Source of the DNA: DUML01 sp050949905
Lineage (GTDB): Bacteria > Bacillota > Desulfitobacteriia > Desulfitobacteriales > Syntrophobotulaceae
Assembly: GCA_050949905.1 (NCBI GenBank)
Contig: JBMNGP010000026.1
Location: forward strand, 35,877-99,876
Direction of reading: 5' to 3'
DNA length: 64,000 nt
Below, piece after piece: positions 28,740 to 38,695 of this stretch. Made by a program: the position numbers and the translations under genes. Numbering within the stretch: the stretch's first letter is position 1; every line of letters starts with the position of its first letter. The notes under the pieces were generated by a model that saw only the letters and a list, made by a program, of their open reading frames with translations, was not told the DNA's origin and searched no databases.

Positions 28740-30032
28740 TTAATATCCAAAGGCGTGCGGGATAAAAGTACTAAAGGCTGGGAACAGAACAACTAAAAAT
28801 AGAACGATAAAGGCTCCCACTACAAACGGCCAGATCGCACTTACGACCCGCTCAAAACTGATTTCCGCGATGGAGGAAGAAACAAAGAGAATAACCCCGA
28901 CAGGAGGAGTGATCATACCGATTTGCAGGTTAAGAATCATAGCCAGGGCAAAGTGAATAGGATCAACACCAAATTTCAGGGCAATAGGAGCCAAGATAGG
29001 CGCTAGCATAATAATTGCTGCTCCCGGGTCAATAAAACAGCCCACAACTAGGAGCATACCGGTGATGATCAGCATAAAGATTACCGGGCTTTGGGTAATG
29101 GACAAAAGAAAAGCAGCCAGAATATCCGGGAACTGCTGGACAGTTAAAATCCAGGAAACAACTCGGGAAATAGCAATCAGGAAAATAACAACTGCGGTGA
29201 CGATGCTGCTGCGCAGAAGAAATTTAGGCAAATCTTTAACTTTTAAATCCCGGTGAATGAAAAAGCCGACAAAAGCCGCATAAGCTACAGCTACTGCCGC
29301 TGATTCGGTTGCGGTAAAATAGCCTAGGAGCATTCCGCCAACGATTATCAATGGCATTCCTAAGGCCCAAATAGCTTCCCGCAGGGAGGTTAATATATTT
29401 TTGAAGCTGAATTTGATGCTATCCATGGGATACTTTTTGACTTTCATAACAATTATAGCCACAGCCATAAAGGAAAGACCTAACATAATTCCAGGAACGA
29501 TACCGGATAAAAATAAACCGGCAACAGAGACACTGCCGCCAACTGCCAGACAATAAATTACCATCGGTACGGAAGGAGGAATAATCGGCCCCATGGTGGA
29601 AGAAGCACCGATTAAAGCCGCCGCAAACTCCGGCTTATAACCTTTTTCTTTCATAGCCGGAACAAGGATCGAACCAAGAGCGACATTTTCAGCAACCCCT
29701 ACACCTGTAATACCGCCAAAGAACATGGCCGTCAGAACTGTGACTAAAGATAAACCACCGCGGACAAAACCAATTAAGGCTTGAGCAAGGTTAATCAGCT
29801 TATTAGTAATGGAAATACCCATCAGTTCTCCGGCTAGCATAAAAAGGGGGATAGCCATTAAGGGATAGGAGTCCATGCCCCGAAATGTCCTGGCGACGAT
29901 AACGTCCAAAGCATTAACCTGACCCCAGATAAGCAAAGCAACTAAGGAGCTGATCCCCAAACTAAAAGAGATGGGAATACCAATTACCATAGCAAGAAGA
30001 AATGTTACAATTAAGGCTAGAGCAATATCCAT
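28740..30032 (-). CDS. dctM: TRAP transporter large permease (DctM)
   Basis: A 430-residue, 12-helix TRAP large subunit with MVIGIPISFSLGISS at the N-terminus, MDSYPLMAIPLFMLAGELM, and GASSTMGPIIPPSVPMVIY. It uses the Na+ gradient to import the carboxylate delivered by DctP. The start overlaps the DctQ stop. It is the last transport gene of the nitrilase-TRAP unit. Confidence 0.95.
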   Translation of the reverse strand: MDIALALIVTFLLAMVIGIPISFSLGISSLVALLIWGQVNALDVIVARTFRGMDSYPLMAIPLFMLAGELMGISITNKLINLAQALIGFVRGGLSLVTVLTAMFFGGITGVGVAENVALGSILVPAMKEKGYKPEFAAALIGASSTMGPIIPPSVPMVIYCLAVGGSVSVAGLFLSGIVPGIMLGLSFMAVAIIVMKVKKYPMDSIKFSFKNILTSLREAIWALGMPLIIVGGMLLGYFTATESAAVAVAYAAFVGFFIHRDLKVKDLPKFLLRSSIVTAVVIFLIAISRVVSWILTVQQFPDILAAFLLSITQSPVIFMLIITGMLLVVGCFIDPGAAIIMLAPILAPIALKFGVDPIHFALAMILNLQIGMITPPVGVILFVSSSIAEISFERVVSAIWPFVVGAFIVLFLVVLFPAFSTFIPHAFGY

Positions 30033-30526
30033 TAAATAACCTCCTTGATCTCTTCCTGCCCGGAGGAGGAATTAATCTTAACAAGCCAGACACCCACCAA
30101 CTGGACAAGCATAAGTAAAGAGCCTAAAGGTGCCGCCAGGGTAGGCCAGAACATGCTAATCTTTAAGGTTGAGGAGATTTGCTCGGCTTGCTGCAGGCAA
30201 TAGCGCACTGAGGCAATGAAAAAGACAGCCAGAAAAAGAAAAACAAGTAGTGAAGCTATTTTTTCCACCACACCCTTGGCTTTCAGCGGCAGGTGATCTT
30301 TAAACAGGGACACAGCCGTATGGGAGCCATATTTGACACCCAGGCTAGAACCCAGAAAGCCAATCCAAATTAATAAATAACGAGATAATTCCTCGGCATA
30401 AAAAGGAGTGCTATGCGTAACATGGCGCATTATGACCTGGCCGAAAACCAAAACGACCATGACAAAAACCAGAGCTATGACAATATATTCAGTTATCTTT
30501 GTTACTGCGTTGATAATAGATTTCAT
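30032..30526 (-). CDS. dctQ: TRAP transporter small permease (DctQ)
   Basis: A 164-residue, four-helix protein with the DctQ pattern (VIMRHVTHSTPFYAEELSRY, LLIWIGFLGSSLGVKYGSH). It overlaps dctM by one base and lies downstream of dctP. Confidence 0.93.
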   Translation of the reverse strand: MKSIINAVTKITEYIVIALVFVMVVLVFGQVIMRHVTHSTPFYAEELSRYLLIWIGFLGSSLGVKYGSHTAVSLFKDHLPLKAKGVVEKIASLLVFLFLAVFFIASVRYCLQQAEQISSTLKISMFWPTLAAPLGSLLMLVQLVGVWLVKINSSSGQEEIKEVI

Positions 30527-30745
30527 TAACTTTCCCCCTAAGATATGAAGTCTGGGACGTTCCCAGTTCTATCTTGCGAAGTTCTTATATGCTTGGTGGG
30601 GGTTTAAGCCCCCACCAGAATACCTGAATCTCTTTTTAATTAAAACAATTACTTACCCATTCAATGGCTTCTCAAATATTAAACCTAAATGCCATATTTT
30701 GCTTCGAACTTACCGCTATTTTCTGCTTAGTTTCTTGACTAAGGC

Positions 30746-31816
30746 CTATTTGAATTCGTGTTCAATATCTAAAGCAGCAAAGACTTCTTTCACAAATTCT
30801 TTATCAGCAGTGGATGCATAATATTCATCCCAGATGGGGGTAACCTTTTCCTGGAAAAGAGCCAGCTGATCTTTAGTCAGTTCGGTAATCTCCAAGGATT
30901 CACCCAACTTCGCTTTCAGGTCGGCTTCAGCGGCATTGGCAGCTTCCCGTTGCTCTTGACCGGCTTTTTTCCCGGCATCTCTTAAGATTTGCTGTAAATC
31001 GGCAGGCAGTTTGTCAAAGAAATCTTTATTAATCCAAATGGGCTGGAAGTCAAAGAAATGACCTGTGGTGGACAAATATTTCTGAGCTTCATAGAACTTA
31101 TTGGAATAAATGTTATCTAAAGAGTTCTCTTGGGCATCAATAACACCCTGCTGTAAGGCTGAATAAAGCTCAGCGAAATCTAAAGTCTGAGGGTTGGCAC
31201 CTAAGGCTTTGAATGTTTGCATATGAATTTCATTGGGCTGCAAGCGAATCTGAATGCCGCTTAAATCTTCGGGAGTTTCAACAGCACGTTTGCTGTTGGT
31301 GACATGACGGAAACCGATCTGCATCCAGCCTAAAGTTACAAAACCACTGTCTTGGAGGGCTGCATCGAGCTTTTTCCCGATTTCACCGTCTACAGCAGCA
31401 TAAGCTTTTTCCAGGTTATCCGGAGTAATAATAAAGGGCAGCGCCAGAACGTTAAACATTGGCTCGTAATTAGCACCCATATAGGAAGGTGAACCCATGG
31501 TCATAGTAATACTGCCGTTTTTAACCGATTCGTTTAATTCGGTCTGACCACCCATCTGACCGCTGTGGTATACTTCTACGGCAATTCTTCCCTGACTTTT
31601 CTCTTCCACATATTCTTTAAAAGCATACTGAGCTTTAGTAGCGGTATTTTCAACACCTAAAGTACCGGCAAAACGAATGGTATATTCGGGTTTGCCGGAA
31701 TCGTCCCCGTTCTTGCCGGCGTCGCCGGTGTTATTGCTGCCGCACCCGGTAACAACCAAAGTTAAGCTTAGAAGGACAACCAGAACCAAACCAAATAATC
31801 TATTGAATTTTTTCAT
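30746..31816 (-). CDS. dctP: TRAP transporter solute-binding lipoprotein (DctP)
   Basis: A 356-residue extracellular binding protein. ATG 31816 is chosen for GAGGAGG upstream. A lipobox LVVTGC ends the signal peptide. The DctP core has FAGTLGVENTATKAQYAFKE, the ligand-contact region GIQIRLQPNEIHMQTFKALG, and GVIDAQENSLDNIYSNKFYE. The conserved Arg that clamps carboxylates is present in QIRLQ. The ligand is unknown; the neighbouring nitrilase suggests an N-containing acid. Confidence 0.93.
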   Translation of the reverse strand: MKKFNRLFGLVLVVLLSLTLVVTGCGSNNTGDAGKNGDDSGKPEYTIRFAGTLGVENTATKAQYAFKEYVEEKSQGRIAVEVYHSGQMGGQTELNESVKNGSITMTMGSPSYMGANYEPMFNVLALPFIITPDNLEKAYAAVDGEIGKKLDAALQDSGFVTLGWMQIGFRHVTNSKRAVETPEDLSGIQIRLQPNEIHMQTFKALGANPQTLDFAELYSALQQGVIDAQENSLDNIYSNKFYEAQKYLSTTGHFFDFQPIWINKDFFDKLPADLQQILRDAGKKAGQEQREAANAAEADLKAKLGESLEITELTKDQLALFQEKVTPIWDEYYASTADKEFVKEVFAALDIEHEFK

Positions 31817-31942
31817 TGCAATCCTCCTCATTCACTATCAGTAAAGAATTACTGTCCAGTTTAAAACATAGCAAAGAAATGAACTTAAAAAATCAATGTA
31901 ACTAAGGGATAAAATAAACAACAATTAACAGTAAGAAATGAA

Positions 31943-32791
31943 CTAAGAAATATATGTGCTTTTCACCCGGTCATTTATTAAATTGTTCAAGCGGCGGTCC
32001 AGCCGGTGTCGAGCCAGTTCTTTAACAACATCTATTTCGGCAGTTGTCCAGCCTTCTTCATAGCCGATTTCAGTGATTGTTTCTCCCAAAGGGGAAACAA
32101 TCCGGCTGTGGCCGTAATAATCAAATTCACCGGCTACCCCGACCAGATTGGAAGAGATAAAATAACACTGGTTTTCCAAAGCCCGAACCCGGTCCAACAG
32201 ATCATACATATCTCCTCTCATATCCGTTTCTGGATCACTACCAATCGAACTTAAAGGCCATGCTGTAGGCATTACTAGAATATCGGCGCCATTTAAAGCC
32301 AGACTGCGAGTTGACTCCGGAAAAAGCTTGTCCCGGCAGATTAATAGTCCCAACCGGCCGATACCGGTTTCAAATACCGGCCAATCCTTGCCCGGAAGAA
32401 ATAGAAATTTCTCGTGCAGAGCTAAGTGAACCTTTCTAAAAGCACCAACGAAACCATCCGGTCTGATTAAAACCGCAGTATTATACAAATCGGAATAGCG
32501 GCCACTGCTTCTTTCCATCATTCCAAATACAATATTGATTTGCTGGGATTTAGCGACTTTCTTTAGAGTACTAACTGCTTCCCCATCCAGGGTTTCCGCA
32601 TTCTCCAAATGGTAAGCAATACTCTCTTCATCAACACTGCGTTTAGGGAAATAACCCTGGAGGCTTCCTTCCGGAAAAACTATCAAATCAACTTTATCTT
32701 TGCCGGCCTTCTCCACGCAATCCACAATCTTCGCCAGGTTTTCAGCTTTGTTGTAGGTAATAGAAAACGTAGTAGTTCGTAGAATAGCCAT
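31943..32791 (-). CDS. carbon-nitrogen hydrolase (nitrilase superfamily)
   Basis: A 282-residue cytoplasmic amidase/nitrilase fold enzyme with the complete catalytic triad: E41 (IVFPEGSLQG), K120 (AFRKVHLALHEK) and C152 (LLICRDKLFPES). The length and the CRDKLFPES motif fit aliphatic amidases, carbamoylases or omega-amidases rather than true nitrilases. It leads an operon-like set with the TRAP genes, so it probably hydrolyses the imported substrate or an intermediate. Tandem palindromic operators lie 150 bp upstream. Confidence 0.9.
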   Translation of the reverse strand: MAILRTTTFSITYNKAENLAKIVDCVEKAGKDKVDLIVFPEGSLQGYFPKRSVDEESIAYHLENAETLDGEAVSTLKKVAKSQQINIVFGMMERSSGRYSDLYNTAVLIRPDGFVGAFRKVHLALHEKFLFLPGKDWPVFETGIGRLGLLICRDKLFPESTRSLALNGADILVMPTAWPLSSIGSDPETDMRGDMYDLLDRVRALENQCYFISSNLVGVAGEFDYYGHSRIVSPLGETITEIGYEEGWTTAEIDVVKELARHRLDRRLNNLINDRVKSTYIS

Positions 32792-32940
32792 AAAGTACGA
32801 CTCCCCTCCTCCTTATAATTTCGTCAAAAGTTCCTTTCCCTATCCTTAGATAACCGGCATTACCTCTTTCGGTCTTTACGAACCCATTTTCCCCCTTTCC
32901 TCGAATAGACTTTTTTATGGAATAATCCCGTGCTGTTGGT

Positions 32941-32975
32941 TTCCTCATTGTGGGAAGCCTTCCTCATTTACGGGA
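32941..32975. promoter_or_regulatory. tandem palindromic operators before the nitrilase gene
   Basis: TTCCTCATTGTGGGAA (32941-32956) and TTCCTCATTTACGGGA (32960-32975), a 19-bp step. The same type of pair (20-bp step) occurs before the second catabolic operon, so they are probably IclR sites. Confidence 0.6.
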
Positions 32976-33132
32976 TATTAGATATTTCTACCCAAACCAA
33001 GAAAATCCTGCTAGAAAAAAAGTTTTTTCTGAAAAATTTTACATTTCAAAAATCTTTAGCTAGCCGCCTCATGCTTTTTGGTAAAAATCTGCGTTGTCCT
33101 GAAGTACACACTAAAAAATATGGACTTATAAA

Positions 33133-33184
33133 AACTCCCTTGTAGTAGAAAATCTGAAATAATCATCTAGCTTACAAGGGAGTT
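33133..33184 (-). terminator. terminator after iclR2
   Basis: AACTCCCTTGTA (33133-33144) pairs perfectly with TACAAGGGAGTT (33173-33184); the minus-strand exit is a T run. It ends 6 bp from the iclR2 stop. Confidence 0.75.
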
Positions 33185-33190
33185 AACCAA

Positions 33191-33940
33191 TTATTCCCGA
33201 TAACCTAATTCCACGGAAATTTCTCTGGTCATTGCTAGCAGCAAAGGACTGTAGGCTTGGATTTCCTCTGAGCCCATCCGTGTGGTGGGGCCGGAAATAT
33301 TGACAACCCCAACAATATTCTTATTGCCGTCAAAAACCGGAGCGGCTAGGGAAGATATTCCCTCTGTCCTTTCACTATGTGATGTTGCATAACCTAGCCT
33401 TTGATAGTCTGCAATTTCTGCGCGCAGTTTTTTTTCTTGCTCCTGGCTAAGGTTAAAACTTCGAATATGTTTTTCCCTTACTTCCTCAAGCAGGGAAGCA
33501 AGGATAACTTTGCCGGGGGAACCGGGATAAAGAGGGAGTGGTTCTCCAACATCGGTATAAGTTCGCCTAAGTTGATGATTGCTCTCCAGCTGAAACAGAC
33601 AAATCCGGGAGTTACCGTCAAATAAATGAAAAGCCATTGTTTCATTGCACTGTTCCCGCATCCGGCGAAAAATCGGAATTATCAATTCTTGGTAGCGTAA
33701 TTGTAACTGGATAATCCTGGCGTATTTCAGCATTTTGTAACCTAAAGAATACTTTTGGTTATCTGCTTGCCTCACTAAGCCGGCCTTTTTGAGACTGTTG
33801 AGAACCCTATATACTGTACTGGTTCCCAAGTTAAGCCTGCGGCTTATTTCCAGAACTCCCAGTTCCGGATTCTCAATACTAAAAACATCCAGCACATCCA
33901 CTACATTTTTAATACTTTTTAACTGGGAATTATCGCGAAT
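33191..33940 (-). CDS. IclR family regulator 2 (non-AUG start)
   Basis: A 249-residue paralogue of the regulator at 27690-28439, the same length and very similar throughout (LEISRRLNLGTSTVYRVLNS; GSPGKVILASLLE; SHSERTEGISSLAAPVFDG). Again no usual start codon precedes the conserved DNSQLKSIKNV segment except an internal GTG without a ribosome site. GGGGGAG lies at good spacing from ATT 33938-33940, with another ATT at 33944-33946. It lies 540 bp after the M29-like gene and probably controls one or both catabolic operons. Confidence 0.88.
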   Translation of the reverse strand: MRDNSQLKSIKNVVDVLDVFSIENPELGVLEISRRLNLGTSTVYRVLNSLKKAGLVRQADNQKYSLGYKMLKYARIIQLQLRYQELIIPIFRRMREQCNETMAFHLFDGNSRICLFQLESNHQLRRTYTDVGEPLPLYPGSPGKVILASLLEEVREKHIRSFNLSQEQEKKLRAEIADYQRLGYATSHSERTEGISSLAAPVFDGNKNIVGVVNISGPTTRMGSEEIQAYSPLLLAMTREISVELGYRE

Positions 33941-33946
33941 GCTAAT

Positions 33947-34482
33947 CTCCCCCTCTCTTTTGCAAAGGGCCTTTCCAGGAAACAGTTTTGGGCACGGATA
34001 GTTGAACTCACAGCAAAACTTATTAAGTAGGTACCAGAAAGCGGGGCAGATCGGAGTGAATTACAATGAGAATTTTAGTATAAAAGGGAGTATTTGCTGG
34101 AAACACTCCCTTTTATCCGGCTTAGCTAAAGCCATAGTCTGTATTAAAATAACTAGTCGGGTTGGTGCTCGGGATCTGACTACATTTCTTATTAAGAATC
34201 CTGCCCCATAGAAGTATCATGTTTTGCTCCGCATATGCTATGTTTTGTGCTATGAATATTTCCTAGTTGATGCCGCAAATAGTTGTAGACGCACACGACC
34301 ATTAAGCTTGATTTATTACGTTAGATCTTAGGGATTTGTTGCTGTTTACATTACTGGATCTTTTGCTGGAAAGCTTTAAGTTCTTAGGCTACTAACGTAG
34401 TTAGATTAATACTGCGAATGCTAGAAAATTCCTTGTTATAGATCTTAATATTTAAAATTATTGTTAAGCAGTACTGATTAGA
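33947..34482. other. intergenic region between the M29-like gene and iclR2
   Basis: No credible gene. AAAAGGGAGT (34082-34091) and ACTCCCTTTT (34105-34114) form a perfect 10-bp hairpin with T or A runs on both strands, likely the terminator of the upstream catabolic operon. The remaining sequence is AT-rich without recognisable motifs. Confidence 0.55.
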
Positions 34483-35460
34483 TTAAACTAAGATTTTACC
34501 TTTGTCCAGAACTTTAACACCGTCTAATTCTACAACGGCATTGCGGAACATCATGTCAACATGGAGAGCGGTGCGGACTGTTCCACCGAAAGCGGCGTTG
34601 GTGCCAACGGCTATATGCACAGTACCCAGACAGCCCTCATCTTCAGTCATAACGCCAACCATTTTAGCGTTAGGATTCATGCCAATTCCTAATTCAGCAA
34701 TATTGTAAACAAGGGGATCATTGCATTCTCTTAAAACTTCGGCAAAAATTTCAGCTTCAGAACCGCCTTCAATATCGACAACATAACCGTCTTTAACGGT
34801 AACCTTGAAAGGATTGCGGACGAGATTGATTTGAGGAAGAGGAATGGCACCGTCAACGATGATAATACCGTTGGATTTGCCCTCTAAGGGAGTAATCCTA
34901 GCTTCAACGTCAGGAACTGTACAGAATTCGCCGGGATTATGGGACATACCGACAAGAGCTGCACCGTCGCGGCCTTCGAGTTCAAGAACCATATCCGTTC
35001 CCAGATCAGTGTAAACATGGGCGACTTTAGCTTTAGTCAAAGCGTCAGCCATTCTTCTGACAGAAGGAGCTACGGCTTGGTAGTCAACATCAATTGCGCC
35101 GGAAATCATGGTGTCATCAGCATAGGCCGGAAGGTTAACAACTCTGGCACCTCTCTTGCAAGCGTTTACTCTGCCCAGGGTGTGGGCGATGGAGAAGGTA
35201 GTAGGAGCGATAATAACATCGGCTTCGGCCATAGCGGCAGAAACAGGTGCTGATAATTCTTCATTGTGCATTTTCTTAGGAGCCATAACTGTCATTGTTA
35301 CATCAGCTTCCAAACCTTCACAAGCAGCGGCAATCGCTTCGCCGATATGAGCTTTTTTATAGTCAGTAACAACAACAACCTTTTCGCCTTTTTTTACTGC
35401 TGCACAAATCTCAGCAATCCGGCGAGCATTTCTTCCATACAAAGAACTCCACATAGTCAT
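34483..35460 (-). CDS. M29 aminopeptidase/NicX-like metalloprotein
   Basis: A 325-residue protein of the family shared by leucyl aminopeptidase (M29) and 2,5-dihydroxypyridine dioxygenase NicX. Visible features: MSHNPGEFCTVPDVEARITP, the conserved GCLGTVHIAVGTNAAFGG, and the late metal-site region TALHVDMMFRNAVVELDG with His and Asp. AAGGAG precedes the start. It is the last gene of the ferredoxin-TctABC operon. In an anaerobe an oxygen-dependent ring cleavage is unlikely, so a hydrolytic role is more plausible. The substrate is unknown. Confidence 0.75.
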   Translation of the reverse strand: MTMWSSLYGRNARRIAEICAAVKKGEKVVVVTDYKKAHIGEAIAAACEGLEADVTMTVMAPKKMHNEELSAPVSAAMAEADVIIAPTTFSIAHTLGRVNACKRGARVVNLPAYADDTMISGAIDVDYQAVAPSVRRMADALTKAKVAHVYTDLGTDMVLELEGRDGAALVGMSHNPGEFCTVPDVEARITPLEGKSNGIIIVDGAIPLPQINLVRNPFKVTVKDGYVVDIEGGSEAEIFAEVLRECNDPLVYNIAELGIGMNPNAKMVGVMTEDEGCLGTVHIAVGTNAAFGGTVRTALHVDMMFRNAVVELDGVKVLDKGKILV

Positions 35461-35582
35461 AGTACTAAAACTCCTTTGCTATAGTTTTCCAATGCTTCAT
35501 AGATATTTATTATATTTCAGAAGATACTTAGTTAATAAAGTTATGAATTGGGGAGTAAAAACCCTTTTAAACTTAATGCCCC

Positions 35583-36614
35583 TTATTTTCTAAGACCAAC
35601 TTGTTCAGCAATCTCCAAGGCTTCATTAAAGTAATCGTGAAGCCAAGCGGTGAAGTCACTAGAATTCTGATAAGCTACAACAACATTGATGTTCTTTAGC
35701 TCTTCGATTAGGGTTTCGTCGGTACTAATAGCTTTTAAAGCGTCTTCCCAAGCTTTAATAGCTTCGGCCGGAGTATCTTTAGGTGCAGTGATTCCACTCC
35801 AACCATCCAAAGTCATTCCTTCAAACCCAGCTTCTTTACAGGTAGGAACATCCGGCAGGTTTTCAAATCTTTTATCACCGCTCACAGCCAAAATTTTAAC
35901 TTTACCGGCTTCAGCCAGGGTCAAAGCTTCACTGACCATCTGCACACAGAAGTCTACATTACCACCGGCTACAGCTGTTACTGTTTTGGCACCGCCACCA
36001 AAGACAACTGCTTCAAGCTTGCTGGGATCAACACCAACGCCATTTAATATTTGAGCAATGGCGAAAGTGGACGGTCCACCAGGGCCGGAAGAACCATAGC
36101 TGTATTTAGTGGGATCAGCTTTTACATCATTGATAACATCTTCCAAAGTGTTCCATTTGGAATCGCCCTTAACTACAAAGGCCAAAGGACTTACGGCAAT
36201 TCTGCCAGGGAAAGCATAGTTATCCCATTGATAAGGAATGTCTGTTTGAACAGCGGCGTTTAAGGAACCGGAGCTGGCAGCTCCCATTATCACTGTGTAG
36301 CCATCGGGAGCAGCTTTTTGAAGATCAACCATGGCAATGGCGCCTGAACCACCTTCTTGGTTGATGACATTGACTGTTTGATCCCAATGTCTCTGCAGTG
36401 CTGAGGCTACGGAACGGGCAACTAAGTCAGTCATACCGCCAGGGCTAAAAGGAACAATGATTTCTACCGTTTTAGTGGGAAAGGCAGGAGTCTCAGTGCT
36501 ATTTTCGTCACCTGCGGGAGCCTGCTGGGAACAACCCGCTAAAACCATAGTCAGCATGATGACTAGAATGGTGATCAGCCTGAAACATTTTGAAAATCTT
36601 CCCTTAGTTTTCAT
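35583..36614 (-). CDS. tctC: tripartite tricarboxylate transporter binding lipoprotein (TctC)
   Basis: A 343-residue Bug/TctC-type solute-binding lipoprotein. The signal peptide ends in the lipobox VLAGC. Hallmarks: VEIIVPFSPGGMTDLVARSV, SYGSSGPGGPSTFAIAQI, and LAVSGDKRFENLPDVPTCKE. It delivers a carboxylate to TctAB, whose genes lie upstream in the same operon. Confidence 0.93.
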   Translation of the reverse strand: MKTKGRFSKCFRLITILVIMLTMVLAGCSQQAPAGDENSTETPAFPTKTVEIIVPFSPGGMTDLVARSVASALQRHWDQTVNVINQEGGSGAIAMVDLQKAAPDGYTVIMGAASSGSLNAAVQTDIPYQWDNYAFPGRIAVSPLAFVVKGDSKWNTLEDVINDVKADPTKYSYGSSGPGGPSTFAIAQILNGVGVDPSKLEAVVFGGGAKTVTAVAGGNVDFCVQMVSEALTLAEAGKVKILAVSGDKRFENLPDVPTCKEAGFEGMTLDGWSGITAPKDTPAEAIKAWEDALKAISTDETLIEELKNINVVVAYQNSSDFTAWLHDYFNEALEIAEQVGLRK

Positions 36615-36667
36615 TTGATTTCCTCCTTAGTTTTTTATTTAAATTTTTTAAAAATGGAACACCATAT

Positions 36668-38182
36668 TTATTCATTATCATTGGATGCAATCATTTGCGC
36701 TGCTTTGCTGTTAGTGTTAATCCTGCCATAAATGGAATAGATTAAAGAAATTGCAGCGACTGCCAAGAGAACAACAGCAATCGGCCGGGAGAAAAAGATA
36801 GCATAATCACCTCTGGACATAGCCAAAGCTTGCCGGAAAGCACTTTCCATCATGGGTGTTAAAATCAAGGCCAAGACAAGTGGTGCCGAGGGAAACTCCA
36901 TTTTCTGCAAGACGTAACCAATTATCCCAAAGATCAGGCATACCCAGACGTCAAACATGCTGTTGCGCACACTATAAGTTCCGACAAAGGATAAAAGCAA
37001 AATTGTCGGTCCTAAGATCGGGTAAGGGATTTCAGCAATTTTAACCCATAACCTTACCAATGGCAGATTAAGAATTAACAGGGCTACGTTACCCAGATAC
37101 ATGCTGACAATAACTCCCCAAACAAAGTCCGGATTATCCGTAAACAAGAGCGGACCAGGACGAAGCCCATGGATCATAAAGGCTCCTAAAAGGATAGCCA
37201 TTGGCGGCGAACAGGGTATTCCTAAAGTTAAGAGAGGAATCATACCTCCGCTGGCTGCTGAGTTATTGGCTCCTTCAGCCGCAGCAACCCCTTCAAGAGC
37301 ACCCTTACCAAACTCTTCCGGATTTTTAGAGAACTTTTTCTCAGTGTCATAGGCTAAGAATGCAGCTACGGCAGCACTGGCTCCAGGTAAGATACCTACG
37401 AAAAAACCCATTAAAGATCCGCGCGCCAAGGCACCCTTACATTTAATCCAGTCTTGAATCGTTGGTAATAGCTTGCCAATCCTTTTTTCATAAACAGTTG
37501 CTAAGGCTCTTTCGGAGTTACTAATGACTTCCGAAACAGCGAACATACCTACGACAACACTAATAAAGTCAATTCCATTTAATAAAGTTACCGTGCCTAG
37601 AGTCAGGCGGGAAGCACCGGTAATAGGATCAAGACCTATCATAGCTAGAATCATCCCAAAAGCACCCATCATTAGACCTTTAGTCAAAGACACCCCGGAA
37701 AGGCTCATGATAATCGTCATACCTAAAAACATCAGAGCAAAATATTCCGGTGGCCCGAAGCTCAAGGCAATTTCTGAGAGGGGCGGAGCCAAAAGCATTA
37801 GACCAACAACACCAACGGTTCCGGCAATAAATGAGGAGATTGCCGCCATACCTAAGGCTTTTCCGGCTTTACCTTGTTTAGCAAGCTGATAGCCGTCAAC
37901 TGCGGTAATAACTGAAGCCGCTTCTCCCGGACTGTTAATCAGGATCGCTGTAGTGGAACCGCCATACATAGAGCCGTAATAAATACCTGCCAGCATAATA
38001 ATCGCTGTAACTGGCTCCAGACCGGAAGTTAAGGGAATCAACATAGCCATACCTGCGGTTGGACCAAGGCCAGGTAAGACACCGACTACAGTACCTACTA
38101 TAACCCCTATAAATAGGAAGAAAAGATTCGTAAAGGATAATGCTACACTTAAACCGGTTCCTAAATTGCTTAGTAATTCCAT
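36668..38182 (-). CDS. tctA: tripartite tricarboxylate transporter large permease (TctA)
   Basis: A 504-residue, about 12-helix permease with the TctA signatures GVLPGLGPTAGMAMLIPLT, YYGSMYGGSTTAILINSPGE and the second-repeat GILPGASAAVAAFLAY. It imports the TctC-bound carboxylate with Na+ or H+. Confidence 0.95.
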   Translation of the reverse strand: MELLSNLGTGLSVALSFTNLFFLFIGVIVGTVVGVLPGLGPTAGMAMLIPLTSGLEPVTAIIMLAGIYYGSMYGGSTTAILINSPGEAASVITAVDGYQLAKQGKAGKALGMAAISSFIAGTVGVVGLMLLAPPLSEIALSFGPPEYFALMFLGMTIIMSLSGVSLTKGLMMGAFGMILAMIGLDPITGASRLTLGTVTLLNGIDFISVVVGMFAVSEVISNSERALATVYEKRIGKLLPTIQDWIKCKGALARGSLMGFFVGILPGASAAVAAFLAYDTEKKFSKNPEEFGKGALEGVAAAEGANNSAASGGMIPLLTLGIPCSPPMAILLGAFMIHGLRPGPLLFTDNPDFVWGVIVSMYLGNVALLILNLPLVRLWVKIAEIPYPILGPTILLLSFVGTYSVRNSMFDVWVCLIFGIIGYVLQKMEFPSAPLVLALILTPMMESAFRQALAMSRGDYAIFFSRPIAVVLLAVAAISLIYSIYGRINTNSKAAQMIASNDNE

Positions 38183-38207
38183 TTTCTCCCCCCTTTCCTT
38201 TCCAAGT

Positions 38208-38672
38208 CTAGAAGCCTAAGCCAGCCTTCAAAGGTATTCCTATCCAGTGTACAAAGATAAAGTACATTGCTAAAGTGAAAACCAAAGATAAAAGCAAAGT
38301 CTTATACCATTTATAATCTCCCCAGAAATGGAACTGGATCACACAAAAGATGAAAGTACTAAAAATATATCCCAATGGTTTCGTTAAGAAAATGTAAAGA
38401 GCTAAGCCTAAAACAGTTGCAGCCATTTTTAAGTTAATCAACTTTTTGGCGGTACTATCGGGAGCTTTATTGCGCTGCGCTTTCCTAACAGCCGTTATGA
38501 TAAGACTAATACTTAAAAGCAGCATAGCTATTCCAATAATAACCGGCAAAAAACCTGGGCCGGGAATACCCCGAGTTATAAAATCCGTCTTTAATCCCTG
38601 TTGGATAGCTAGAACAGAAACAAGCATAAAGCCCAAAGCTGCAAATAACTCTGATTTTTTTATACTCTTCAC
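38208..38672 (-). CDS. tctB: tripartite tricarboxylate transporter small permease (TctB)
   Basis: A 154-residue, four-helix small subunit with FITRGIPGPGFLPVIIGIAM, the TctB hallmark. It lies 25 bp upstream of tctA in the operon. Confidence 0.9.
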   Translation of the reverse strand: MKSIKKSELFAALGFMLVSVLAIQQGLKTDFITRGIPGPGFLPVIIGIAMLLLSISLIITAVRKAQRNKAPDSTAKKLINLKMAATVLGLALYIFLTKPLGYIFSTFIFCVIQFHFWGDYKWYKTLLLSLVFTLAMYFIFVHWIGIPLKAGLGF

Positions 38673-38695
38673 CTCCTTTAACAGGAAAAATGAAT

